Assembly: GCA_014729995.1 (NCBI GenBank)
Contig: WJIZ01000043.1
Location: forward strand, 1 to 64,000
From: Candidatus Woesearchaeota archaeon
GTDB taxonomy: Archaea > Nanobdellota > Nanobdellia > Woesearchaeales > WJIZ01
Direction of reading: 5' to 3'
Length of the DNA: 64,000 bases
Positions 17,251-25,444 of the stretch are shown here, one piece after another. Below the pieces are notes generated by a model. It ran no database searches and had not been told where the DNA came from. It worked only from the letters and a program-made list of their open reading frames with translations. How positions within the stretch are numbered: position 1 is the first letter of the stretch; the number at the start of each line of letters is the position of its first letter. The translations under genes and the position numbers were made by a program.

Positions 17251-17954
17251 CTGTCTGCTGTGTTTTTCATTTTCCTGGCAAGGTAGAGGAAAGGAGTATC
17301 AAGGAATGCTATAATCCACTTCATCATATAGGATGTAAAGAAGATTGAAGCGATTATAGGCCAGCCAAGAAAATTTTCCGGCTCAAAGACAAGGAAATAT
17401 CCTACAAAGAAAATACCTGTGAAGATTATGTTGTCGATGAGCTGGGACAGCATTGTTGAGATATTGTTTCTAAGCCAGAGATATCTGCCTTTGGTCAGCT
17501 GCTTTAGTTTAGTGTACCACCATACGTCGAAAAATTGTGAGGCAAGATAAGCTGACAGGGATGCTATTAAAATCGGGAAGAATAAGCTAAAAATTGCCTC
17601 GATATGGGGACTCATTATATCTGAGGAATGGGGAATGAAAGCAAGGCATATTTGCATTAATATTGTTACTGCAACCATGACGAAAAATCCTACCATTACT
17701 GCTTTTCGCGCGTCTTTCTTGCTGTGATTTTCGCATAATATATCTGTAACCAAGAATATTGAACTGTAGATAATATTGCCTAATGCTGTGACAAATCCAA
17801 ATATTTGGATTGTCTTCAGGACTTGTATGTTTGCTATTACTATTGCCATAACTGTCCAGGCATAAAGGCCTGTTTTTCCGAAAAATCTGTAAGCAAGGAT
17901 TATACCTGAAAAAGAAGCTAATAAAAGCACGATCCATAGTATTTCGTTTGGCAT
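17247..17954 (-). CDS. Queuosine-precursor transporter family (YhhQ/VUT) protein
   Basis: A 235-residue membrane protein with six or more hydrophobic segments. The family feature FVTALGNIIYSSIFLVTDIL (about 52-71) is followed by a charged loop and two regions typical of YhhQ (AYLASQFFDVWWYTKLK, about 138-154, and LIDNIIFTGIFF). Family members import queuosine precursors (preQ0, preQ1) or queuine. Its end overlaps the convergent zinc-ribbon gene by 4 bp, and tgt is one gene further, which supports a salvage role. Start chosen at the ATG at 17954, where the hydrophobic family sequence begins; longer upstream translation is non-homologous. Confidence 0.82.
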   Translation of the reverse strand: MPNEILWIVLLLASFSGIILAYRFFGKTGLYAWTVMAIVIANIQVLKTIQIFGFVTALGNIIYSSIFLVTDILCENHSKKDARKAVMVGFFVMVAVTILMQICLAFIPHSSDIMSPHIEAIFSLFFPILIASLSAYLASQFFDVWWYTKLKQLTKGRYLWLRNNISTMLSQLIDNIIFTGIFFVGYFLVFEPENFLGWPIIASIFFTSYMMKWIIAFLDTPFLYLARKMKNTADS

Positions 17955-18006
17955 GTTATTTGAAGTTTGGCAAAAGTTTATAAATATTCCCTCGAATCCG
18001 AAGTAA

Positions 18007-19716
18007 ATGCTTAGAAGCCATACATGTGGAGAATTGAATGAAAAATATGTTGGAAAGAAGGTAGAGCTTGCTGGCTGGGTTAGCAAGATCAGGACGCACG
18101 GCGGCATACTGTTTGTTGATATCAGGGATAGGCATGGGATTACACAACTTATTTTTGACCCACACCATAAGAAAATACAGGAATCGGCCATGCTCAGTAA
18201 GGATGACGTAATCAAAATAGCAGGCAGGACAAGAAAGAGGCTTGAAGTGAATAGAAAGATTCCTACCGGCAAAATTGAGGTTTTAGTGTGTCGGCTTGAA
18301 ATACTAAACAAGGCTGCTGCGCTTCCTATGGATGAGAATGCTGAGGAAGATACACGGTTAAAATATAGGTATATCGACCTGAGGTCTGCAAAGATGCAGA
18401 AAAATATCATACTCAGGCATAAGATTGTTAGTGCTGTTAGGAGTTATTTTGATAAAAATGGGTTTCTTGATATCGAAACGCCGGTTTTAGGCAAATCCAC
18501 TCCCGAAGGAGCGCGTGATTATTTAGTGCCTTCCAGGGTGCATAAGGGAAAATTTTATGCCCTGCCGCAATCTCCACAGCTTTACAAACAACTTCTTATG
18601 GTCAGTGGAATGGATAAGTATTATCAAATTGTAAAATGCTTCAGGGATGAGGATTTAAGATCGGACAGACAGCCTGAATTTACTCAAATCGATGTTGAGA
18701 TGAGTTTTGTAGAAGAAGAGGATATCTATCAGACTGTTGAGGGATTGATGAAGAGCATTATGAAAGCTGCCGGAGCAAATATCAAAACCCCATTTAGGAG
18801 AATTACTTACAGGGAAGCAATGGCCAAATATGGAAGCGATAAGCCGGATTTAAGGTTTGGAATGGAGCTAGTTGATATAACTGACATTGCAAAGAAAACT
18901 GAATTTAAGATTTTTAACAGTGCTGCCAGTATTAAATGTATAGTTGCCGAGGGTTGTGCCAGTTATTCCAGAAAACAGATTGATAGATTGGCTGATGTTG
19001 TAAAAATCTATGGCGCCAGGGGTCTTGCATATATAAAACTTGGTGAAGAAGAGGGGATAAGTAAGTTTGTTGATGAAGAATTCATAAAAGGTCTTACTAA
19101 GATTACTAAAGCCAAGAAAGGAGATTTAGTATTGTTTGTCGCAGATGCTAAGCATCATATTGTTGATGTAGCTCTTGGTCAGCTTAGGTTGCGCCTTGGG
19201 AGGGAATTGAAATTGATAAAAGATTCATGGGAATTTGCCTGGATTGTTGATTTCCCTATGTTTGAGTATGATGAGGACGAGAAAAGACATGTTGCTGTGC
19301 ATCATCCATTCACCTCACCAAAGGAGCTTAGTTTAGAGTATTTGAAAAAAGACCCCCATAGCCTGCTTGCCAAAGCTTATGATTTAGTTTTGAATGGAAA
19401 TGAACTGGGCGGCGGGTCGATAAGGATACATAGGAGAGATGTTCAGGAGAGAGTTTTTGAACTGCTTGGAATACCAAAGAAAGAAGCTGAATTAAAGTTC
19501 GGATTTCTTCTTGAAGCATTTAAATACGGTGCTCCACCCCATGGAGGTATTGCCTTCGGGCTTGACAGGCTTGTTGCGATACTTGCAGGCGAAGACAATA
19601 TCAGGGAAGTAATCACATTTCCAAAAACTAAGAGTGCTGAAAGCTTAATGGAAGGATCCCCTTCGAAAGTCAACCCTGAACAGCTGGATGAATTGGGATT
19701 GAAGCTAGCTAAGTAA
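18007..19716 (+). CDS. aspS: Aspartyl-tRNA synthetase, bacterial type
   Basis: A 569-residue class II synthetase. The N-terminal OB anticodon-binding domain spans residues 1-100. Motif 2 (FRDEDLRSDRQPEFTQID) is near residues 213-230. A GAD insert fills about 285-400, and motif 3 (GIAFGLDRLVAIL) is near 515. The GAD insert and length are bacterial; archaeal AspRS lack it and have about 430 residues. The gene was therefore probably acquired from bacteria. Whether it is discriminating is not decidable here, but the presence of AsnRS (22369) makes Asp-only charging likely. Its end overlaps the convergent acetyltransferase gene by 12 bp. Confidence 0.93.
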   Translation: MLRSHTCGELNEKYVGKKVELAGWVSKIRTHGGILFVDIRDRHGITQLIFDPHHKKIQESAMLSKDDVIKIAGRTRKRLEVNRKIPTGKIEVLVCRLEILNKAAALPMDENAEEDTRLKYRYIDLRSAKMQKNIILRHKIVSAVRSYFDKNGFLDIETPVLGKSTPEGARDYLVPSRVHKGKFYALPQSPQLYKQLLMVSGMDKYYQIVKCFRDEDLRSDRQPEFTQIDVEMSFVEEEDIYQTVEGLMKSIMKAAGANIKTPFRRITYREAMAKYGSDKPDLRFGMELVDITDIAKKTEFKIFNSAASIKCIVAEGCASYSRKQIDRLADVVKIYGARGLAYIKLGEEEGISKFVDEEFIKGLTKITKAKKGDLVLFVADAKHHIVDVALGQLRLRLGRELKLIKDSWEFAWIVDFPMFEYDEDEKRHVAVHHPFTSPKELSLEYLKKDPHSLLAKAYDLVLNGNELGGGSIRIHRRDVQERVFELLGIPKKEAELKFGFLLEAFKYGAPPHGGIAFGLDRLVAILAGEDNIREVITFPKTKSAESLMEGSPSKVNPEQLDELGLKLAK

Positions 19717-20139
19717 TTTCTTTTTCATCTTATAATGTGGAATAGAACCGAAAAGATTATGTGATCTCTTAATTACACTATATCCATATTTTTTATAAAA
19801 ATTTACTGCAGATTCCCTAGAATTCAGAACTATGATTTTACCGCCTTTTTTCTTTATTATTTTCTCCAATTCTTTCAGAATAATAGTTCCTATACCTTTT
19901 CTCCTATGTTTCTTCTCTATTGCCATATATCTAATCTGGCTTTCATCCTTAGAATTGAAGTGTGCTCTACCAACTCCCAAAATAACACCATCTTTTTTAA
20001 ACATTATATGAATACTTTTACTTTCCAAATCATCTTTTTCGCTTTCTCTGGGTTGATTCCAAGATTTTCTCAGGATTCGCCAACGCAAATCATAGTAATT
20101 CTCAAAATCTTCTTTGGTCTTTGGCGATTGTGCTCTCAT
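19705..20139 (-). CDS. GNAT family N-acetyltransferase
   Basis: A 144-residue single-domain acetyltransferase. The acetyl-CoA loop is RRKGIGTIILKEL (about residues 80-92), followed by the family's later strand and helix (IIVLNSRESAVNFYKKYGYSV). The substrate is unknown. The gene lies 8 bp downstream of the AsnC-like regulator, so the two are likely cotranscribed, and it overlaps the end of aspS. Confidence 0.8.
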   Translation of the reverse strand: MRAQSPKTKEDFENYYDLRWRILRKSWNQPRESEKDDLESKSIHIMFKKDGVILGVGRAHFNSKDESQIRYMAIEKKHRRKGIGTIILKELEKIIKKKGGKIIVLNSRESAVNFYKKYGYSVIKRSHNLFGSIPHYKMKKKLLS

Positions 20140-20147
20140 TAGAAATA

Positions 20148-20594
20148 TTAAATCTCCTCCAGGACTATCATAGTCTGTGTTTTATCAACACCGTCAATTT
20201 TTCTCAAATCCTTTGTTAATAGGTTATTTAATGTCCCCATGGAATCAGTTCTTACTTTTATTATCATGTCTGTTGCACCAGTTACTATATCTACTGTATC
20301 TACATAGCGGTGGGCTTTTATTTTTTTAGCAATATGCTGTTGAGATGTTTTTTTTCCTGTTGTTAGGTTTTGATTTACCGTCAACAGAATATAAGCTGTA
20401 ATCGGCCTGCCTAGCTTCTCATAATTCAGATTAAGGGTGTAACTTTTTATTATCCTGTGTTTTTTTAGTTTCTGTATCCTATTATGGATTGTGGTTATAG
20501 GAATCCTTGTTTTTTTGGAGATTTTGCTTGTTGTCAAAGAAGAATCTTCAGTCAAAATGCCCAGTATCCTTTTATCTTTTTCATCTAGATTCAT
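20148..20594 (-). CDS. Lrp/AsnC family regulator, probable asn regulator
   Basis: A 148-residue protein with a N-terminal HTH (residues 2-52, LDEKDKRILGILTEDSSLTT) and a C-terminal RAM ligand-binding domain (about 65-145, with GATDMIIKVRTDSMG). It is divergent from asnA with one gene between, resembling bacterial asnC-asnA. Start chosen at the ATG at 20594, the usual Lrp N-terminus (MNLDEKD). An upstream ATG at 20615 would place the start codon inside a 10-bp inverted repeat. With the downstream start, a TATA-like box (attatttaaa) sits about 25-30 bp upstream and the repeat lies between them. Confidence 0.85.
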   Translation of the reverse strand: MNLDEKDKRILGILTEDSSLTTSKISKKTRIPITTIHNRIQKLKKHRIIKSYTLNLNYEKLGRPITAYILLTVNQNLTTGKKTSQQHIAKKIKAHRYVDTVDIVTGATDMIIKVRTDSMGTLNNLLTKDLRKIDGVDKTQTMIVLEEI

Positions 20595-20619
20595 AAAAAT
20601 GGAATATTTTTCCATTTTT
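20595..20619. promoter_or_regulatory. Perfect inverted repeat, candidate AsnC/Lrp operator
   Basis: Two 10-bp arms (AAAAATGGAA at 20595-20604 and TTCCATTTTT at 20610-20619) flank a 5-bp spacer. The element directly abuts the regulator start codon at 20594 and lies between its TATA-like box and start. Lrp proteins bind short palindromes of this kind. Occupancy would block transcription initiation, consistent with autoregulation, and could also affect the divergent promoter. Confidence 0.6.
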
Positions 20620-20699
20620 TAAATAATTTTTGGTTATATTGGTAAAAAATTCGAATTTTTTTATGATATTTTTTTAAAAGATTTACCTCTTCTAAAGTT

Positions 20700-21281
20700 A
20701 TGAAAGAAATAGAACTGAAAACAGTATTAAGTCAGGGGCAGGAATATGTAGCTGATGCGACCGTAGCTCTTGGCGTAGAAGTGATTGCAGTTGAACATGA
20801 TAAAGCTACAAATACCTGTCATGAGAAAGCAGCTATCTTAGGGTGGGATGCGGAACAGGTTGTAAAGGCCGTTTTTTTCTACAGGGGAGAAGAAATGTAT
20901 GGCTTTGTATTCCCCGAACTAGGCAGCAAAGACAAACCCCTGTATTTACCTGCTAAAGAAATTATACCAAGAGTTCTAGGTATAAGCAAAAACCAGGCAA
21001 AAAAATTTAACAATTCTTATTGTCCTGAAGGCATGGAATATGGAACATGCACTCCTTTTGTTTTGCAGCAGAGTTTTTCAGCTGAAGAAAGAAGGTTAAT
21101 AAGAATGCTTGTGCACGACAGAACAAGCCTGGATAATAAAATAGTTGATATTTCTATTGGTGGAGCAGGAGATACTGCTCACAGGACATCTGTGCATCTT
21201 CCTTATAGAGGAATCTATGACATTTTACACCATACTTTTGGTGATAAAATCAGAAAAGTAGAATTATTTGGAGGAGATTAA
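20700..21281 (+). CDS. Possible YbaK-like aminoacyl-tRNA deacylase domain protein
   Basis: A 193-residue protein first in the run leading to asnA. The order of blocks recalls YbaK/ProRS INS editing domains: TCHEKAAILGW, a conserved lysine segment (VVKAVFFY), a variable middle and a late Gly-Gly segment (IVDISIGGAGD). Such proteins hydrolyse mischarged tRNA. The match is from memory of the motif order only and is not strong; the middle segment with SYCPEGMEYGTCTPF is unusual. Its stop overlaps the ribosome-binding site of asnA, and AsnRS follows, so a role in Asn or Asp tRNA quality control is plausible. Confidence 0.45.
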   Translation: MKEIELKTVLSQGQEYVADATVALGVEVIAVEHDKATNTCHEKAAILGWDAEQVVKAVFFYRGEEMYGFVFPELGSKDKPLYLPAKEIIPRVLGISKNQAKKFNNSYCPEGMEYGTCTPFVLQQSFSAEERRLIRMLVHDRTSLDNKIVDISIGGAGDTAHRTSVHLPYRGIYDILHHTFGDKIRKVELFGGD

Positions 21282-21282
21282 A

Positions 21283-22326
21283 ATGCCAAAAAACCAAATA
21301 ATACCTGAAGGATATAAGAGTATCTTAACTTTAAGACAAACAGAGAAAGCAATAAAGGAAATAAAGGATTTTTTTGAAAAGAAATTGTCTGGAGAATTAA
21401 ACTTGCAAAGAGTCAGTGCTCCACGTTTTGTTAGAAGAGGAACAGGAGTAAATGATGATTTGAATGGTACTGAGAAAAAGGTTGCATTTCAAGTAAAATA
21501 TGATAGATCCATTATGGCTGAGTGTGTTTTTTCCCTTGCTAAATGGAAGCGTATGGCGCTTGCAGATTATGGATTCAGCGTCGGAGAGGGGCTTTATACT
21601 GATATGGATGCAATCAGACCAGACGAGGAAGTATTGGATAACTTACATTCAATATATGTTGATCAATGGGATTGGGAAAAGAGCATTCTCCCTCGGGACA
21701 GAAATTTAGAGTTTCTGAAAAAGACTGTTAACAGTATTTATAATTCAATACTGGAGACAGAGAAAATGATTTACGAGAAGTATCCAGTGTTAAAAAATAG
21801 ACTGCCAAGAGAAATAACTTTTGTGCATTCAGAGGATATGGTTCAAAAATATCCTAAACTTTCGCCGTTTGAGCGCGAGAGGGAATTGACAAAAGAATAT
21901 GGTGCAGTGTTTTTAATAGGTATTGGAGGGGTGCTTGCTGATGGCAAGCCGCATGATGGAAGAGCACCTGATTATGATGACTGGTCTACACCCACCAATG
22001 ACGGTTATAGGGGTCTTAACGGAGATATTATTGTCTGGAATCATCTGCTTGACAGACAGTTTGAGCTGTCTTCGATGGGAATAAGGGTGGATAAGGAAGC
22101 GATGATCCGACAACTTGAGATTCAGGGTTTGGCGGAAAGGAAATGGTATGAGTGGCACAAGAGACTTCTCGGAGGGGAGTTCCCTGAGAGTATTGGCGGA
22201 GGGCTTGGACAGTCAAGACTGTGCCAACTACTGCTGCAGAAAGCCCATATCGGAGAGGTGCAGGCCAGCATCTGGCCTGAAGACGTAATATCGTACTGTA
22301 GAGAACATGATATACACCTATTATAA
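21283..22326 (+). CDS. asnA: Aspartate-ammonia ligase (asparagine synthetase A)
   Basis: A 347-residue enzyme that makes asparagine from aspartate, ammonia and ATP. Conserved blocks match the E. coli protein closely: SLAKWKRMAL, GEGLYTDMDAIRPDE, YVDQWDWEKSI, GAVFLIGIGG, RAPDYDDWSTP, ELSSMGIRVD and GGGLGQSRLC. It is a class II synthetase-fold enzyme, rare in archaea and common in bacteria. The ATG at 21283 is preceded by a strong GGAGGAG site; an upstream TTG at 21268 would place the start before that site. It is followed 42 bp later by asnS, so Asn is made and charged in one module. Confidence 0.93.
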   Translation: MPKNQIIPEGYKSILTLRQTEKAIKEIKDFFEKKLSGELNLQRVSAPRFVRRGTGVNDDLNGTEKKVAFQVKYDRSIMAECVFSLAKWKRMALADYGFSVGEGLYTDMDAIRPDEEVLDNLHSIYVDQWDWEKSILPRDRNLEFLKKTVNSIYNSILETEKMIYEKYPVLKNRLPREITFVHSEDMVQKYPKLSPFERERELTKEYGAVFLIGIGGVLADGKPHDGRAPDYDDWSTPTNDGYRGLNGDIIVWNHLLDRQFELSSMGIRVDKEAMIRQLEIQGLAERKWYEWHKRLLGGEFPESIGGGLGQSRLCQLLLQKAHIGEVQASIWPEDVISYCREHDIHLL

Positions 22327-22368
22327 ACAGCAACTTTTTTATACCATTCTTTAATTCTAAAGTCTAAG

Positions 22369-23667
22369 ATGAAAAAATATATTTCAATACAGGAAGCTAT
22401 GGATAAGGGAAGCGGCAAGGTTAGCATTAGAGGCTGGGTTTATCGAGAAAGAGGAAGCAATAAGTTTAAATTCCTAGTTATTCGGGATGCGAGCAATATT
22501 ATTCAGTGCATAATTGAAAAGGAGAAATTTGGGGAAGAGAAATTTAAGATTGCCAAGGGATTACAAATTGAAGCTTCGGTTCAATTAACTGGAGAGATAA
22601 AAAAAGAACCTAGGGCTCCAACTGGTTATGAAGTCCATGTTAGTGATTTTAACGTTGTCGGAGAATCTGATACGTTTCCAATAACAAAGGACCAGTCTCC
22701 TGAATTTTTACTCGATAAAAGACACCTGTGGATTCGAAGCAGAAAGCTTACTGCAATTCTAAAGATAAGGAGCACTGTGGCTGGTTCTATCCATAAATTC
22801 TTTAGAGATAGGGGATACTATGAATTTGATGCTCCTATCCTACAGCCCAGCCAATGTGAAGGAGGCTCTACTTTGTTTGAAGTAAAATATTATAAAGCAA
22901 AGACATATTTATCGCAGTCCTGGCAGCTTTATGCAGAAGCTGGAATTTTCTCCCTTGAAAAAATCTATAATTTCGGACCAACTTTCAGGGCTGAAAAATC
23001 GAAAACCAGCAGGCACTTGTCTGAATTCTGGATGGCAGAAATGGAAGCTGCATGGATGGAGCTTCCTGAGATAACTGAAATAGCAAAAGAAGAAATTAAG
23101 CTTATAATCAATGAAGTGATTAGGCACAATAAGCCCGAGCTTGAGTTTTTAAAGAGAGATATTGAAAAGCTACAGAAAGTCGCTGACAAACCCTGGCCTA
23201 CAATAACTTATACAGAAGCCCTTAAAATACTGAAAGAAAAGGAAAAAATGGAAGTTCCATGGGGAAAAGACCTCAGGACTATTGAAGAAGATAAAATTAT
23301 GAATCATTATGATACTCCTATTGTTATAACTAACTACCCAAAAGAAACAATGGCATTCTACAAGCCTGCTGACCCAAAAGATCCCAAGACAGCACTTTGT
23401 TTTGATATGCTGGCTCCCGAAGGATATGGAGAAATTATTGGGGGAAGCCAACGAGACACTGATGTAAATAGTTTGATTGAGGGGCTTAAAAATCAAGGAG
23501 AAAAACCTGAAGATTATGAATGGTATCTTGATTTGAGGAGATATGGCAGTGTTCCACATTCAGGATTTGGTGTTGGAGTAGAGCGAGTGGTTGCATGGAT
23601 TTGCGGGCTTGATAATATTAAGGATACGATTCCTTTCCCAAGGACAATGTTAAGATGGACGCCATGA
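22369..23667 (+). CDS. asnS: Asparaginyl-tRNA synthetase
   Basis: A 432-residue class II synthetase with a N-terminal OB domain (residues 15-110), motif 2 around FGPTFRAEKSKTSRHLSEFW (about 204-223) and motif 3 near GFGVGVERVVAWICG (about 398-412). AsnRS and AspRS are related, but RAEKSKTSRHLSEF and EIIGGSQRD are AsnRS-like, and AspRS is already present. It charges tRNA-Asn with free asparagine supplied by AsnA. The stop codon overlaps the ATG of rdgB in an ATGA, indicating translational coupling. Confidence 0.92.
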   Translation: MKKYISIQEAMDKGSGKVSIRGWVYRERGSNKFKFLVIRDASNIIQCIIEKEKFGEEKFKIAKGLQIEASVQLTGEIKKEPRAPTGYEVHVSDFNVVGESDTFPITKDQSPEFLLDKRHLWIRSRKLTAILKIRSTVAGSIHKFFRDRGYYEFDAPILQPSQCEGGSTLFEVKYYKAKTYLSQSWQLYAEAGIFSLEKIYNFGPTFRAEKSKTSRHLSEFWMAEMEAAWMELPEITEIAKEEIKLIINEVIRHNKPELEFLKRDIEKLQKVADKPWPTITYTEALKILKEKEKMEVPWGKDLRTIEEDKIMNHYDTPIVITNYPKETMAFYKPADPKDPKTALCFDMLAPEGYGEIIGGSQRDTDVNSLIEGLKNQGEKPEDYEWYLDLRRYGSVPHSGFGVGVERVVAWICGLDNIKDTIPFPRTMLRWTP

Positions 23668-24209
23668 AAATCTACTTCGCCACCCATAACAAAAGCAAAG
23701 TAAAAGAGTTCGGAGAAATTCTCAAAGGAATTGCAGATGTGAAGCAGCTGGATGATGATTATCCAGAACTTAGGAGTGATTTGCCTGAGGAAATTGTTCT
23801 TGAAGCTGTCAAGAAACTTGCGGAGAAATATAAAAAGCCGATGGTTGCAGAGGATTCAGGATTATTCATAAAGGCCCTTAACGGCTTTCCGGGAACATGC
23901 TCTGCCTATATACATAAAAGAATCGGGCTGAAAGGCATTCTAAAGCTTATGGAAGGCATTGCAGAGAGGGAATGCGAGTACAGAAGCGCTGTGGGATATT
24001 GTGAACCGGGAAAAGATGCTGTTAGCTTTTTGGGTATAGAGAAAGGAAAGATTGCTGATTCTGAAAGGGGCAAGCATGGCTTTGGGCATGATCCAATCTT
24101 TATTCCGGCAGGGAACGATAAGACGTATGGGGAGATGGAAAATGCTGAGAAATATAAGAAATTCAGGAAGGATGCTGTTTTGAAGCTGATGCATTATTTA
24201 AGAGCCTAA
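23664..24209 (+). CDS. rdgB: XTP/dITP pyrophosphatase (RdgB/HAM1)
   Basis: A 181-residue nucleotide house-cleaning enzyme that hydrolyses non-canonical purine triphosphates. Family blocks are THNKSKVKEF (about 5-14), AEDSGLFIKALNGFPGTCSA (about 67-86) and GFGHDPIFIP (about 139-148). Start taken at the ATG at 23664, which overlaps the asnS stop as ATGA; an in-frame ATG nine bases earlier is less natural. It converges on mre11, overlapping its end by 4 bp. Confidence 0.9.
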   Translation: MKIYFATHNKSKVKEFGEILKGIADVKQLDDDYPELRSDLPEEIVLEAVKKLAEKYKKPMVAEDSGLFIKALNGFPGTCSAYIHKRIGLKGILKLMEGIAERECEYRSAVGYCEPGKDAVSFLGIEKGKIADSERGKHGFGHDPIFIPAGNDKTYGEMENAEKYKKFRKDAVLKLMHYLRA

Positions 24210-25405
24210 TTAACCATCCTGTCTATTTCCTCCTTAATTCTTTTTTCAAAATCATAAGCACGCTCGCCTTCCTGTTTAGAAGTGTCCAAAACCTTTATCA
24301 AATATTTTGTAAATTCAAAAGCATCTATGTCCTGCAAATCACCTTTTGATATCTGCTCTTCAATCAGGCTGTTTTCAAGCTTATTGGTATTTGAGACTTC
24401 TATCTTTATATCTTCAAATTCTCTGGAAGTCAGGGCAGAAGAATTCTTGAGAATCACGTATGCTCCCTTCTCCTTAAGCTTATTATAAAATTCTCTAAAA
24501 TTTATGTCAGATGGCTTGCCTGATTCCAGGATTCCTTTCATCCTTATAGCCACTACCTTATTATTGAAGTCATTTTCTTCGATTTTTTTCTTAAGCAGGC
24601 TTTCTACCTGCTCCACCGTCTTATGCCCTACATCTATTCTTATATTCACTACATCATAAAGCTTGATGGGCACCCATTCCGCATTATTGCCTTCTATTAT
24701 ATAAAAGCCGCCATGTTGGAGATCTTCTAATTCCTTAAAGCTGTTCGGGAATATTGGGCCTGGATATGATATTATTCCATAATTTTCAATTTTTTCTGAG
24801 AAGATGAAGTGAGGATGGCCACCTGCATAATAATCAAAATTTTTCGGGAGCAAAGACATGGGCTGGGAATCAGACTTTTCAAGCTCTTTGGGCTTTAATT
24901 CTGTTAACAGTGAGTGAAAAAGAAAGATCTTGTAGCCTGGTTCTTGTTCTAATGGCTCTCTTAATAAGGCTGCGTAATAATTTTTTTCTAAACCTCCTTT
25001 TTTCCCCAACAAACCAGTGATCTTGACCCCGGTTTTTTTGTCTATAGTGAAATTTAATTTCAGCTTTCCTTCTACCTCTTCCCCTTTCGCTACATTAATG
25101 CAAAGGCCGGCATGCTCGAGTACATCAAGCATTGTCTTTCCTGAAGGAGAAAAATCATGGCTGCCAGGAATAAGGTAACAGGGAATGCTGCTGTCTTTAA
25201 GCTGCTTTAATTTCTTTGTGGCTTTCTTAAGATAATCCAGGGAAGGCAGTGATGTATTGAATAAATCCCCTGCAATTATAACAAAATCCAGATTTTCCTG
25301 TATTGAGATGTCAATTGCCCTTTCAAAAGCCTTTATATTAAGGTCTGCCAGTAAGGGATCGCGCCAAGAGCCGATATGGCAGTCTGCCAAATGAGCGAAT
25401 TTCAT
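24206..25405 (-). CDS. mre11: Mre11-type DNA repair nuclease
   Basis: A 399-residue calcineurin-like phosphoesterase. Metal-site motifs are LADCHIG (about residues 5-11), IIAGDLFN (about 43-50), GSHDFS (about 82-87) and AGGHPHF (about 194-200). The third motif is GSHD where classical Mre11/SbcD have GNHD; the Asn-to-Ser change could alter catalysis. Mre11 processes DNA ends, normally with Rad50, which is not in the window. It is last in a run after HerA, PIN and HTH genes. A TATA-like box (ttttatataaagc) just upstream suggests that it can also be transcribed alone. Confidence 0.85.
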   Translation of the reverse strand: MKFAHLADCHIGSWRDPLLADLNIKAFERAIDISIQENLDFVIIAGDLFNTSLPSLDYLKKATKKLKQLKDSSIPCYLIPGSHDFSPSGKTMLDVLEHAGLCINVAKGEEVEGKLKLNFTIDKKTGVKITGLLGKKGGLEKNYYAALLREPLEQEPGYKIFLFHSLLTELKPKELEKSDSQPMSLLPKNFDYYAGGHPHFIFSEKIENYGIISYPGPIFPNSFKELEDLQHGGFYIIEGNNAEWVPIKLYDVVNIRIDVGHKTVEQVESLLKKKIEENDFNNKVVAIRMKGILESGKPSDINFREFYNKLKEKGAYVILKNSSALTSREFEDIKIEVSNTNKLENSLIEEQISKGDLQDIDAFEFTKYLIKVLDTSKQEGERAYDFEKRIKEEIDRMVN

Positions 25406-25444
25406 ATTAGCAAAGAATGTAGCTTTATATAAAAGCTTTAAGGA

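Noticed and set aside
17955-18410. N-terminal extension of the queuosine-precursor transporter
   Set aside because: It lies antisense to aspS and is not membrane-like; the family sequence begins at the ATG at 17954.
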